The notes under the pieces: generated by a model
What the model was told of the DNA's origin: nothing
What the model saw: the letters and a program-made list of their open reading frames with translations, nothing else
Database searches by the model: none
Translations under genes and position numbers: made by a program
Part shown: positions 1-7,927 of the stretch, piece after piece
How the letters are laid out: each line of letters opens with the position of its first letter
How positions within the stretch are numbered: position 1 is the first letter of the stretch
NCBI RefSeq assembly: GCF_040111675.1
Contig: NZ_CP157794.1
Span: 2,005,501-2,069,500 of the forward strand
Direction: 5' to 3'
Source: Salinarimonas sp.
Lineage (GTDB): Bacteria > Pseudomonadota > Alphaproteobacteria > Rhizobiales > Beijerinckiaceae
Length of the DNA: 64,000 bases

Positions 1-460
1 AGAGCCACACCATGCGATCGAGGAACCAGAGCTTGCCGGCATAGACCAGCGCCATGCCGAAGGCGGTGGGCCAGGGTTCGAGCGCCCACAGGCCCCACGC
101 CAGGAAGGGCACGCCCGCGGCCGAGACCGCGGCGAGGCGGTGCGCCATCCGCACGTGATGCGCGGGCACGGGGATCGTCTCGCGGGCGAGGAGCACGCGC
201 TCGCCGAAAGTGGCTTTCGAGGCCCAGGTGTCGGTCGAGCGCGGGCGCGGCGCGAGGCGGGGGTTGGCCCAGACGAACAGCGCCACCGCCGCGAGCGCGG
301 CCAGCGCCCACCAGCCGATCCAGGCGCGCGACCAGATCGCGAGCACCGCGAGCGGCAGGCCCAAAATCATGCGCGAATAGACGCTGATCGGGTGGGCGTG
401 CCGTTCCCACGCCGCCTCGTCCATGGCCATCAGGCGCTCCGACGCCTTGTAGAGATCCAT
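1..460 (-). CDS. DUF6653-like membrane protein (3' end outside window)
   Basis: The reverse strand is open from an ATG at 460 to the window edge, giving the first 153 residues without a stop. The protein starts MDLYKASERLMAM and has a W-x-R-H-A-x-P-x-S-V-Y-S-R block (residues 18-30), two tryptophan-rich hydrophobic stretches (about 33-65), an NPR segment, a GERVLL segment and a further membrane segment near the edge. This layout matches the DUF6653 family as I remember it; its biochemical role is unknown. The start lies 8 bases after the stop of the SGNH hydrolase gene on the same strand, so the two are probably co-transcribed. Confidence 0.6.
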   Translation of the reverse strand, partial: MDLYKASERLMAMDEAAWERHAHPISVYSRMILGLPLAVLAIWSRAWIGWWALAALAAVALFVWANPRLAPRPRSTDTWASKATFGERVLLARETIPVPAHHVRMAHRLAAVSAAGVPFLAWGLWALEPWPTAFGMALVYAGKLWFLDRMVWL

Positions 461-468
461 CGTCGCGC

Positions 469-1116
469 TCAGGGCAGGGCGGTGCGCACGCCGTCCAGGA
501 CCGCGTCGGCGATGGCCGCGTGAGCTTCCGCGCCCAGATGGACGCCGTCGAGCGGATCGACCGCGGCGACCCGCCCGGCGTCGACGAAGGGGCAGCCGAG
601 CCGCTCGGCGACGTCGCGCAGGCGCGGGGCGAGGGCGCGGCTCGTCTCCGCGCCGCCGGCGAAGATCTCCGCGAGGCAGCCCGCCTCGAGGATCGGGACC
701 GGCGCCACCAGGAGGAGGGCCGGCGGCGTCGCGTCCGGCCCTGCGGGCGAGGCGCGCACCACGAGCGCGAGCCGCTCGACGGCGAGGGCGATGTCCATGG
801 CCGTCACCGAGTAGCGCGCCTTCAGGTCGTTGGTTCCGAGCATCAGGACGACGAGGTCGATCGGCCGGTGCGATTCGAGCAGGGCGGGGAGGACCGAAAG
901 CCCGTTCTTGTGGGCGCCTTCGATCGGGTCGTCGTGCACGGTGGTGCGGCCTGGGTGACCTTCCTCGACGATCCGGTAGCCGGGACCGAGGGCGGCCTCG
1001 AGCCGCCCGGGCCAGCGCACGTCCCGGGGATGGCGCCGCCGCACGGCGAGGCTCGTCAGAGGGATCGCTCCGTGCGTGTTCGAATCGCCGAAGCAGAGGA
1101 TGGTGCGCTCGCTCAC
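469..1116 (-). CDS. SGNH/GDSL-family hydrolase (arylesterase-like)
   Basis: A 215-residue protein starting at a GTG. Block I is FGDSNTHG with the nucleophile Ser12, block III is the GTND motif, and block V is DGVH near the C-terminus (about Asp190 and His193), which completes the Ser-Asp-His triad of the SGNH fold. There is no signal peptide, so it is likely cytoplasmic. Family members hydrolyse small esters, acyl groups or carbohydrate esters; the substrate cannot be read from sequence. Size (about 200-220 residues) fits the small TesA/arylesterase branch. It lies 8 bases upstream of the DUF6653-like gene and is divergent from the altronate-dehydratase-like gene. Confidence 0.85.
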   Translation of the reverse strand: MSERTILCFGDSNTHGAIPLTSLAVRRRHPRDVRWPGRLEAALGPGYRIVEEGHPGRTTVHDDPIEGAHKNGLSVLPALLESHRPIDLVVLMLGTNDLKARYSVTAMDIALAVERLALVVRASPAGPDATPPALLLVAPVPILEAGCLAEIFAGGAETSRALAPRLRDVAERLGCPFVDAGRVAAVDPLDGVHLGAEAHAAIADAVLDGVRTALP

Positions 1117-1158
1117 GTCGGGCGGCTCCGGGTTCGGGGTCTGGCGGCGGAGAGCCTA

Positions 1159-1207
1159 GAGCATCATCCCACCGAGGGGAATCGGGTGGGTGGACGAGAC
1201 GATGCTC
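1159..1207. repeat. imperfect inverted repeat in a divergent intergenic region
   Basis: Outer arms GAGCATC (1159-1165) and GATGCTC (1201-1207) enclose inner arms CCACC (1169-1173) and GGTGG (1185-1189). It lies in the 260-base region between the SGNH gene and the altronate-dehydratase-like gene. It could be a regulatory site or a degenerate chromosomal repeat; nothing else in this region was recognised except the ribosome-binding site AAGAGGAG before 1377. Confidence 0.3.
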
Positions 1208-1376
1208 CAGGGAGGAAGCGCTGGAGCGTGCGACCTGATCTCATCGGATCGCGCGCCCGCCGTGGCGGTTCGCGCAAGCCCGGCTCGGCATCCGCGTCCT
1301 TGCAGGGCGCGCGCGGCGGCCTGTAGCATCGCGCCGGCGCGGCCCGAGGCCGGCCGCGAGAAGAGGAGCGTCGGCG

Positions 1377-2903
1377 ATGACCGAGCCGAAGGGCAGCGTG
1401 CTGCGCCTGCACCCGTCCGACAACGTCCTGATCGCGCTCGAGGCGCTCGCGCCCGGGGCGACGGTCGAGGGCGTTCCGGCCCCGATCCGCGAGGCGGTCC
1501 CGCGCGGCCACAAGGTCGCCTGCGCCCCGATCGGGGAGGGCGAGAACGCCGTGCGCTACGGCCAGGTGATCGGGGCCGCGACGCGGCCGATCGAGCCGGG
1601 CGCGCACGTGCACGACCACAATCTCGGCATGGGCGATAACCGGCGGGAGCACCTCTACGCCACCGAGGCCCGTCCGCTGCCGCCGGTCGAGGCGCCCCGC
1701 ACCTTCCAGGGCTTCCACCGCGAGGACGGCAAGGTCGGCACCCGCAACTATCTCGGCGTCCTCACCTCCGTGAACTGCTCGGGCTCCGTGGCGCGCTTCA
1801 TCGCGGAGGCCGCGGAGGCGGACCCGACGATCCGCGCCTTCACGAACGTCGACGGCGTCGTGCCCATCGTGCACGGAACCGGCTGCGGCATGTCCGGCAA
1901 GGACGAGGGCTACGAGACGCTCTACCGCACGCTCAGGGGCTATGCGCAGAACCCGAATTTCGGCGGCATCCTGCTCGTCGGGCTCGGCTGCGAGGTGATG
2001 CAGGTGCCCGACCTCCTCGCCGCGGGCCGCATGCGGCCGGACGGAAACTTCCGCTACATGACGATCCAGCAGACCGGCGGCACCCGCAAGACCGTCGAGC
2101 GTGGCCTCGCCATGCTGCGGGAGATGGCGCAGGTCGCGGATGCGGCGCGGCGCGCGCCGGCGCCGGTCTCGGCGCTGACGCTCGGCCTGCAATGCGGCGG
2201 CTCGGACGGGCTCTCCGGCATCACCGCGAACCCGGCCCTCGGGGCGGCCTCCGATCTCCTCGTGAGGCACGGCGCCACCGTGATCCTCTCCGAGACGCCG
2301 GAGATCTACGGCGCCGAGCATCTGCTCACCCGCCGCGCCGTCTCCCGCGAGGTCGGCGAGAAGCTGATGGCGCGCATCGGCTGGTGGGAGGACTACGTCG
2401 CGCGGGTCGGCGGCGAGATGAACAACAACCCGTCCCCGGGCAACAAGCGCGGCGGGCTCTCGACCATCCTGGAAAAGTCGCTCGGCGCGGTGGCGAAGGC
2501 GGGCACGGCGCCGCTCGTCGACGTCTACAGGTTCGCCGAGCCGATCACGCGGAGCGGCTTCGTCTACATGGACAGCCCCGGCTACGATCCCTGCTCGGTC
2601 ACGGGCCAGATCGCGTCCGGCGCGAACCTCGTCGCCTTCACCACGGGCCGCGGCTCCGTCTCCGGCTACAAGCCGACGCCCTGCGTCAAGCTCGCGACCA
2701 ACACCGAGATGTACCGGCACATGGAGGAGGACATGGACGTCGATTGCGGGGACATCGTCTCCGCGGGCGTACCGGTCGCCGCCAAGGGCGAGGAGATCTT
2801 CGAGCTCCTCCTGCGCGTCGCCTCGGGCGAGCGCACGAAGAGCGAGGCGCTGGGCTTCGGCGGGGCGGAGTTCGTGCCCTGGCAGATCGGCGCGGTGATG
2901 TGA
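1377..2903 (+). CDS. UxaA-family hydrolyase (altronate/galactarate dehydratase type)
   Basis: A 508-residue protein, the usual length for full UxaA-type enzymes that carry an N-terminal SAF domain (about residues 10-85) and a large catalytic region. Family landmarks seen are HDHNLGMG near residue 80, the G-x-V-G-T-R-N-Y start of the catalytic part, GTGCGM, and a late PGYDPCSVTG and SGYKPTPC region. Members remove water from sugar acids such as D-altronate or D-galactarate using a metal. The start ATG follows AAGAGGAG by a good spacing. No hexuronate pathway genes lie nearby, so the exact sugar acid is open. Confidence 0.85.
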   Translation: MTEPKGSVLRLHPSDNVLIALEALAPGATVEGVPAPIREAVPRGHKVACAPIGEGENAVRYGQVIGAATRPIEPGAHVHDHNLGMGDNRREHLYATEARPLPPVEAPRTFQGFHREDGKVGTRNYLGVLTSVNCSGSVARFIAEAAEADPTIRAFTNVDGVVPIVHGTGCGMSGKDEGYETLYRTLRGYAQNPNFGGILLVGLGCEVMQVPDLLAAGRMRPDGNFRYMTIQQTGGTRKTVERGLAMLREMAQVADAARRAPAPVSALTLGLQCGGSDGLSGITANPALGAASDLLVRHGATVILSETPEIYGAEHLLTRRAVSREVGEKLMARIGWWEDYVARVGGEMNNNPSPGNKRGGLSTILEKSLGAVAKAGTAPLVDVYRFAEPITRSGFVYMDSPGYDPCSVTGQIASGANLVAFTTGRGSVSGYKPTPCVKLATNTEMYRHMEEDMDVDCGDIVSAGVPVAAKGEEIFELLLRVASGERTKSEALGFGGAEFVPWQIGAVM

Positions 2904-2917
2904 GGGCGGCTCGCGCC

Positions 2918-2941
2918 GGGCGGCGCGTCGAGGCGCCGCCC
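2918..2941. terminator. bidirectional hairpin between convergent genes
   Basis: A perfect 9-bp stem, GGGCGGCGC (2918-2926) with GCGCCGCCC (2933-2941), around a 6-base loop. It sits in the 47-base gap between two convergent stop codons (2903 and 2951). There is no T-run, so it may act as a shared 3' end stabiliser or a GC-rich terminator rather than a classic intrinsic terminator. Confidence 0.5.
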
Positions 2942-2950
2942 GCGGCCGTG

Positions 2951-4357
2951 TCACTGGGTGAGGCGCACCGATCCGATACGGTCCGCGATCTCGCGGAAGG
3001 CGGCCGTCAGCTGCGCGGCCTGGGAGACTTCGTAGTAGTGTTCGGGCCCACTCGCGCAGTCCCGCAGCAGGTTGCGGTTGCCGGCGATCACGCGCACCGT
3101 GATCACGGTGATCCCCGCGTCCTTGGCGTTGCGGCACGCGCGCAGCGTCCGGTCGTCGATCGCGCCGCGGCTGCCCCTGCTCTTGTTCTCGGTGTTGTCG
3201 CCGTCCGTGAGAACGATCATGTAGCGCAGGACGTCGCCCTGATCGACGCCCCTGGGCAGCGCGCCCGCCTCGGTGAAGGGCTCGCGCGCGGTGAGCAGGG
3301 CGAGGCCCCAGCTCACGCCGATCGTCAGGTTGGTGTTGCCCGACGGGGACATGTCCGCGAGGGCGCCGACCAGGCGCGCGTTCTGCGTCCAGACGTCAGC
3401 GAGCGGGAAGATGCGCGCGAGCGAGTTGGAGCGGCAGGTCACCGCCGGGTGCAGCGTGCGGATGTCCGTGAGCACCTGCCCATCGTCCACGATGTCGAGA
3501 TCGCGGTTCTGGTCGCGGTCCCAGACGCAGCCGTTCCAGGTCGCCGGCGCGGGACGCGGGGAGCCGCAGGGATTGCCCCGCTGGGCGTTGCGGTCGCGTC
3601 CCGCGAAGCGGAAGATGCCCACGCGTTGCGCGTCGTCGCTGCCGGCGCCGCCGGCGCAGTAGCCGTCGTTGCGCGGTGCGGCGAAGGTGTCCGCGGTCGC
3701 GGTCGCGCGGGCGGTCGCTTCCTGGACGTCGAGCGGCATGCGCACCGTCGTGTCGAACGGCACGAGACCGACCCGGATCCGATCCTCCTCGCGCGCCGCC
3801 TCGCGCATGATTCCCACGAAACCCTGCTCGTTGTTCGGGTTTGAGCATCGCGTATCGCCGCACAGCGCGCGCTTGAGCTCGGTGATCTTGCCGCTCTGGC
3901 CCATCGATCCCGTGTTGTCGAGCACGAGCGCGACGTCGATGTGCTGCATGCCGTAGGTCGACTGGGCCTCGCGGTGGACGTCCATCACGCCCACGCCGAT
4001 GACGCGCATGAACGCGGTCGAGATCCGCGCCTGGCCGGTGAGGGAGATCGTCTTGTCCGCGCGCACGGCCTTCAGGCCCGTGAGGACCGCGGCCGTCTCC
4101 GACCCGAGCCGCTGCTCGACGGTGGTCCGCGCGAGCGCCTCGATCTCGGCCTCGGTCAGGTCCGGGCCCTTGTTCGCGGCCGCGATCGCAGCGACGTCCA
4201 GCGCGGATTGGAGGACCGAGGCCGCCTGCTGCGTCCGCGAATAATCCACTGCCGCGCCGCCCATGGCGACAACGGGCACGAGCGCGAGGGCGAAGATGAT
4301 CGCGACCGCACCCGAGCGGTCGTCCCGCGCACGACGAAGCTGATCCCGAACTCGCAT
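2951..4357 (-). CDS. TadG-like pilus-assembly protein with von Willebrand A domain
   Basis: 468 residues from an ATG preceded by GGAGG eight bases upstream; an upstream in-frame extension was rejected because it lacks such a site. Residues about 15-35 form the single membrane segment after a charged start with the RSGAVAIIFAL motif typical of TadE/TadG (Flp pilus) proteins. The region after residue 140 is a vWA domain beginning VALVLDNTGSMG, which supplies a DxTxS metal-ion-adhesion motif; a later TDGDNTENK block is also typical. TadG-like proteins are envelope proteins linked to Flp-type pili, but no other tad genes are in this window, so its partner is unknown. Confidence 0.85.
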   Translation of the reverse strand: MRVRDQLRRARDDRSGAVAIIFALALVPVVAMGGAAVDYSRTQQAASVLQSALDVAAIAAANKGPDLTEAEIEALARTTVEQRLGSETAAVLTGLKAVRADKTISLTGQARISTAFMRVIGVGVMDVHREAQSTYGMQHIDVALVLDNTGSMGQSGKITELKRALCGDTRCSNPNNEQGFVGIMREAAREEDRIRVGLVPFDTTVRMPLDVQEATARATATADTFAAPRNDGYCAGGAGSDDAQRVGIFRFAGRDRNAQRGNPCGSPRPAPATWNGCVWDRDQNRDLDIVDDGQVLTDIRTLHPAVTCRSNSLARIFPLADVWTQNARLVGALADMSPSGNTNLTIGVSWGLALLTAREPFTEAGALPRGVDQGDVLRYMIVLTDGDNTENKSRGSRGAIDDRTLRACRNAKDAGITVITVRVIAGNRNLLRDCASGPEHYYEVSQAAQLTAAFREIADRIGSVRLTQ

Positions 4358-4564
4358 GACAGCTGCCTCCATCGGTCGCCCACAGGAAGACCGAGTTCCT
4401 TTGCGGAAGCTTGAGACATTTCGTTCAAATGCGATGGACTTTTGATTTTTTCGATCCCGGCAAAATCTCGAAGCCCGCAGAGATGGCATGATCTGGCTTC
4501 ATGCGCGCGATGCGGGCCGGGACGGGCGGCGGAGGGCCGCGAGGAGCGGCGAGCAGGAGCGACG

Positions 4565-5356
4565 ATGCGCGAGCACGACGAGGAGACGATGGGCCCTTCG
4601 GGCGTCGCACGCGCGGCGGGCGGCGCGGCAGCGGCGGTCGCGCTGCTCGTTTTCTGGGAAGGCGCCGTGCGCCTCTTCGCGCTTCCCGCCTACATGCTCC
4701 CTGCGCCGAGCCGGATCGGCGCGACGCTCCTCGCGCGCTGGCAGCTGATCCTCGAGAACGCGCTCGTCACGGCCGCCGAGACGCTGATCGGGCTCGCCGT
4801 CGGCGCGGCGGTCGGCGTGTGCGCGGCCCTGCTCATCGGCGGGTCGCGACGGGCGCGCACGACGATCGGCCCGCTCCTGCCGATGGCGCAGGCGATCCCC
4901 GTCTTCGCCATCGCGCCGCTCCTCGTCACCTGGCTCGGCTTCGGGCTCGCGCCGAAGATCGCGATGGCGGCCTTGATCATCTTCTTCCCCGTGGCGAGCG
5001 CCTTTTACGACGGCCTGCGCCGCGTCGACGAGAACCTGGTCGAGCTCGCCCGTCTCTACGGCGCGGGTCCGTTGCGCCTGCTGTTCATGATCCGCGCGCC
5101 CGCCGCGCTCCCGTCCCTCGGCGCGGGCCTGCGCGTCGCGGCCGGCGTCGCGCCGATCGGCGCCGTCGTCGGCGAATGGGTCGGCAGCGCGGCGGGCCTC
5201 GGCCATCTGATGCTGCACGCCAACGCCCGCGCTCAGACGGATCTCGTCTTCGCCTGCCTGATCGTGCTCGCGCTCTTTGCTCTCGCGCTCTGGCGCGCTA
5301 CGGACTGGGCCGTCTCGCGCGCGCTGCACTGGGCGCCCGAGACGTTGCGGGGCTGA
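4565..5356 (+). CDS. ABC transporter permease, ThiX/SsuC-like
   Basis: 263 residues, starting at an ATG five bases after AGGAG; a longer upstream reading is arginine-rich and lacks a ribosome-binding site. About six hydrophobic segments are visible, and the cytoplasmic EAA-type loop is in ELARLYGAGPLRLL (about residues 156-169). This is the membrane subunit of a nitrate/sulfonate/pyrimidine-type importer. The next gene (63 bases downstream) encodes an NMT1/THI5-like binding protein, so together they probably import a thiamine-precursor pyrimidine. No ATPase gene is adjacent. Confidence 0.85.
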   Translation: MREHDEETMGPSGVARAAGGAAAAVALLVFWEGAVRLFALPAYMLPAPSRIGATLLARWQLILENALVTAAETLIGLAVGAAVGVCAALLIGGSRRARTTIGPLLPMAQAIPVFAIAPLLVTWLGFGLAPKIAMAALIIFFPVASAFYDGLRRVDENLVELARLYGAGPLRLLFMIRAPAALPSLGAGLRVAAGVAPIGAVVGEWVGSAAGLGHLMLHANARAQTDLVFACLIVLALFALALWRATDWAVSRALHWAPETLRG

Positions 5357-5418
5357 GGCGCGACGCTACGCGCGCCCGGCCCGCGGCTCGACACTCCGAC
5401 CGTGAAAGTCTCCCGTCC

Positions 5419-6363
5419 ATGAAGCGTATCCCCGCAGCTCTCGCCGGGCTCCTCCTCGCCGCCGCCGCGACCGCGCCCGCGCAGGCGGCCGACGAGCTCA
5501 CCGTCCTGCTCGACTGGTTCGCCAATCCCGACCACGCGCCGCTCGTGGTGGCTCAGGAGATGGGCTATTTCGACGCCGCCGATCTCGACGTCACCCTGAT
5601 CGAGCCCGCCGATCCCTCCGCGCCGCCGCGCCTCGTCGCGTCGGGGCAGGGCGACATCGCCATCTCCTACCAGCCCAGCCTCTACCTGCACGTCGCCGAG
5701 GAGCTGCCTCTGGTGCGGATCGGCACCCTGGTCTCGACCCCGCTCAACAGCCTCGTCACGCTCGCCGACGGGCCGGTCGAGACCCTCGCCGACCTGAAGG
5801 GCGCCACGATCGGCTATTCCATCGCCGGCTTCGAGGAGGCCCTGCTCTCGACCATGCTGGCGCAGGCCGACCTGACGCTCGACGACGTCTCGCTCGTGAA
5901 CGTCAACTTCGCGCTCACCCCGGCGCTTCTGTCCGGCCAGGTCGACGCCGTGATCGGCGCCTTCCGCAATTTCGAGCTCACCGAACTCGCTCTGCAGGGC
6001 TCGGAAGGCCGCGCCTTCTATCCCGAGGAGCACGGCGTGCCGACCTACGACGAGCTGATCTACGTCGTGCGCCGGGACCGCGCCGACGAAGCCGTCTTCG
6101 CCCGCTTCCTCGACGCGATCGAGCAGGCGACGGTGCACCTCCTGAACCATCCGGAGGAGAGCTGGGAGGCCTTCGTCGCCGCCTATCCGCGCGCGGACGA
6201 CGCGCTCAACCGCCAGGCCTGGACCGACACGCTGCGCCGCTTCCAGGCGAGCCCGGCGGCGGTGGACCCGGAGCGCTACGCCCGTTTCGCCACCTTCATG
6301 AAGGAGCGCGGCCTCATCGACGAGGTCGCCCCGCTCGAGCGCTACATCGGCGCGACGCGCTGA
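5419..6363 (+). CDS. ABC transporter substrate-binding protein, NMT1/THI5 (ThiY-like)
   Basis: 314 residues with a signal peptide (charged MKRI, hydrophobic core, cleavage after AQA near residue 23). Directly after it comes LTVLLDWFANPDHAP, the hallmark start of the ThiY branch that binds formylaminopyrimidine, a thiamine breakdown product. Later AISYQPS and GATIGYS segments fit the periplasmic-binding NMT1 fold. It follows the permease gene on the same strand with no terminator seen between. No TPP riboswitch motif was found upstream of the pair. The ligand is inferred from family resemblance only. Confidence 0.85.
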   Translation: MKRIPAALAGLLLAAAATAPAQAADELTVLLDWFANPDHAPLVVAQEMGYFDAADLDVTLIEPADPSAPPRLVASGQGDIAISYQPSLYLHVAEELPLVRIGTLVSTPLNSLVTLADGPVETLADLKGATIGYSIAGFEEALLSTMLAQADLTLDDVSLVNVNFALTPALLSGQVDAVIGAFRNFELTELALQGSEGRAFYPEEHGVPTYDELIYVVRRDRADEAVFARFLDAIEQATVHLLNHPEESWEAFVAAYPRADDALNRQAWTDTLRRFQASPAAVDPERYARFATFMKERGLIDEVAPLERYIGATR

Positions 6364-6400
6364 GACGGCCGACGCTCGCCGCCTCCCGCGGCGGGCGTCC

Positions 6401-7927
6401 TCACTCGCAGGCGGCGCCCTCGGCCGGCGCGGCCGATCCGAGCAGCGAGGCGGCGGCGAGCGGCAGCGGACCGGCCGCGCTCGACGCCGCGGCGAGCGAT
6501 CCCTGGGTCTCCAGGATCTCGACCGCGCCGAGCAGCGGCGGCAGGGTCAGCCGCGCCACCGGGGCCGGCAGCCCGAGCCGGGCCTGAAGCACGGAGGACG
6601 CGGCGTCCTCCACCAGAGCGCGCACCGTCGTCCCCGTCAGCTGCTCGACGAGGTCGCCGAAGCCCTGGTCGATCACGGCGATACGCATGTCGCGTACCTG
6701 GGCCCCGATCAGCTCGCGCATCGACATTTCGGAGAGGTCGGCGTCTTCCGGAAGGGACACGTCGACCTCGCCGCTCGCCTGGATCACGCCGGGAACCGCG
6801 AGGCAGGACAGGCGCACGCGGGCGCGGCCCGGCCGCACCGCGGCGTCCGCGTCGAGATCGAAGGTCAACGTGTCCGGCGTCCCTGGAGCCTGCGCATCCG
6901 CGCGGGCGGCGACCTCGGCCACGATCGGCTCCGCCGGCGAGCCGGCGAACAGGGCGGTGTCGGCCCGCACGCCGTCGATCACGAGCGAGACCCGCGAGGC
7001 GGCGTCGCCCACGTGACCGCGCAGGGCGATCTCGGCGGCCAGCAGGGTCGCCGGCTCGGCGCCGGGTCGGCGGGCCTCGAAGCGGAAGTCCTCCATGTCG
7101 AAGGTGATCGCGCGCGCGCCCGCGTCGGCGGGCGGTTCCGCGAGGCCGATCGCCGCCTGGATCGCCTGCGTCACGCGCCGGGGGGAGCCGCGGAACGACA
7201 GCTCGCCGAGCGCGAAGGCGGCCGAGCCGGCGAAGCGGGCGGCTCCCGAGACGTTGCTGCCGTCGATGCCGGCGAGGTCGAGCACGGTCGCGCCGTCCTC
7301 GGCGACGTCGCGCGCGGTGAGCCCGACGAGCGTCAGCGCGTCGGCGGAGAAGCGGGAGGCGAACTCGCGCTGCGCCCCGTTCGGCGCGGGCCGTCGCACC
7401 TCGATGGCGAGATTGTCGAAGAACAGGTCCGAGGGCGTGAAGGCGGCGGGCGCCTCGCCGGCGACGGCGGCGCCCAGCGCGCGCAGGGCGTCGGCCGAGA
7501 GCACGAGCGCGTCCGCGCCCAGCGTGCCGCCGGCATTCGCGAGGGTGAACCCTTCGAGCACCAGCCAGTCCGCGACCAGATGGGCGCGCGCCGCCTCGAT
7601 CCGCGTCTCCCGCCACGGCAGCAGCAGCGATACGCCCGAGGCGGTGACCTCCGGAGAGATCCGCACGGCGGCGCCCGCGCGGCCCTCGCCGGCGAGCGCG
7701 TGCCCGGCCGGGAGCTCGGTCGCCACGGCGTCGCCGTCCCAGGCCGCGTCGCGCCATTCGGCGCGCTGAAACACCGGATGGGCGTCGATCAGGAAGCGTT
7801 CCAGGGCCTCGCTCGGCGCGCCGGCGCGGGGCGGCGGCAGCGTCTGCGCCGCGGCGACGCCGGACGCGCAGGCGAGGAGCGCGAAGGCGAGCGCCGCCAG
7901 GCGCCCGCGCGAGAGAAATCCGGTCAT
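6401..7927 (-). CDS. secreted protein of unknown function
   Basis: 508 residues with a clear signal peptide (SRGRLAALAFALLA, ending at AAAQ near residue 27). The mature part is rich in Ala, Gly, Leu and Asp, with repeated beta-strand-like segments of the type FTLANAGGTLGADALVLSADAL and FRFEARRPGAEPATLLAAEI; I see no enzyme motif or membrane helix. The pattern resembles AsmA-like or DUF945-like periplasmic proteins, but I do not recognise a family. Its ATG shares one base with the stop of the upstream penicillin-binding protein gene (TGATG), so it is translated from the same message and probably acts in the cell envelope. Confidence 0.65.
   Translation of the reverse strand: MTGFLSRGRLAALAFALLACASGVAAAQTLPPPRAGAPSEALERFLIDAHPVFQRAEWRDAAWDGDAVATELPAGHALAGEGRAGAAVRISPEVTASGVSLLLPWRETRIEAARAHLVADWLVLEGFTLANAGGTLGADALVLSADALRALGAAVAGEAPAAFTPSDLFFDNLAIEVRRPAPNGAQREFASRFSADALTLVGLTARDVAEDGATVLDLAGIDGSNVSGAARFAGSAAFALGELSFRGSPRRVTQAIQAAIGLAEPPADAGARAITFDMEDFRFEARRPGAEPATLLAAEIALRGHVGDAASRVSLVIDGVRADTALFAGSPAEPIVAEVAARADAQAPGTPDTLTFDLDADAAVRPGRARVRLSCLAVPGVIQASGEVDVSLPEDADLSEMSMRELIGAQVRDMRIAVIDQGFGDLVEQLTGTTVRALVEDAASSVLQARLGLPAPVARLTLPPLLGAVEILETQGSLAAASSAAGPLPLAAASLLGSAAPAEGAACE

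Noticed and set aside
1164..3137. Minus-strand 657-codon open frame
   Set aside because: Opposite the UxaA-family gene and lacking any recognisable block.
4358..4489. Longer start for the TadG-like protein
   Set aside because: The ATG at 4357 has GGAGG at ideal spacing and begins right before the typical RSGAVA membrane segment.
4358..4564. TPP riboswitch before the ThiX-like gene
   Set aside because: No thi-box (CTGAGA or GATAATGCC-like pair) was seen in the leader.
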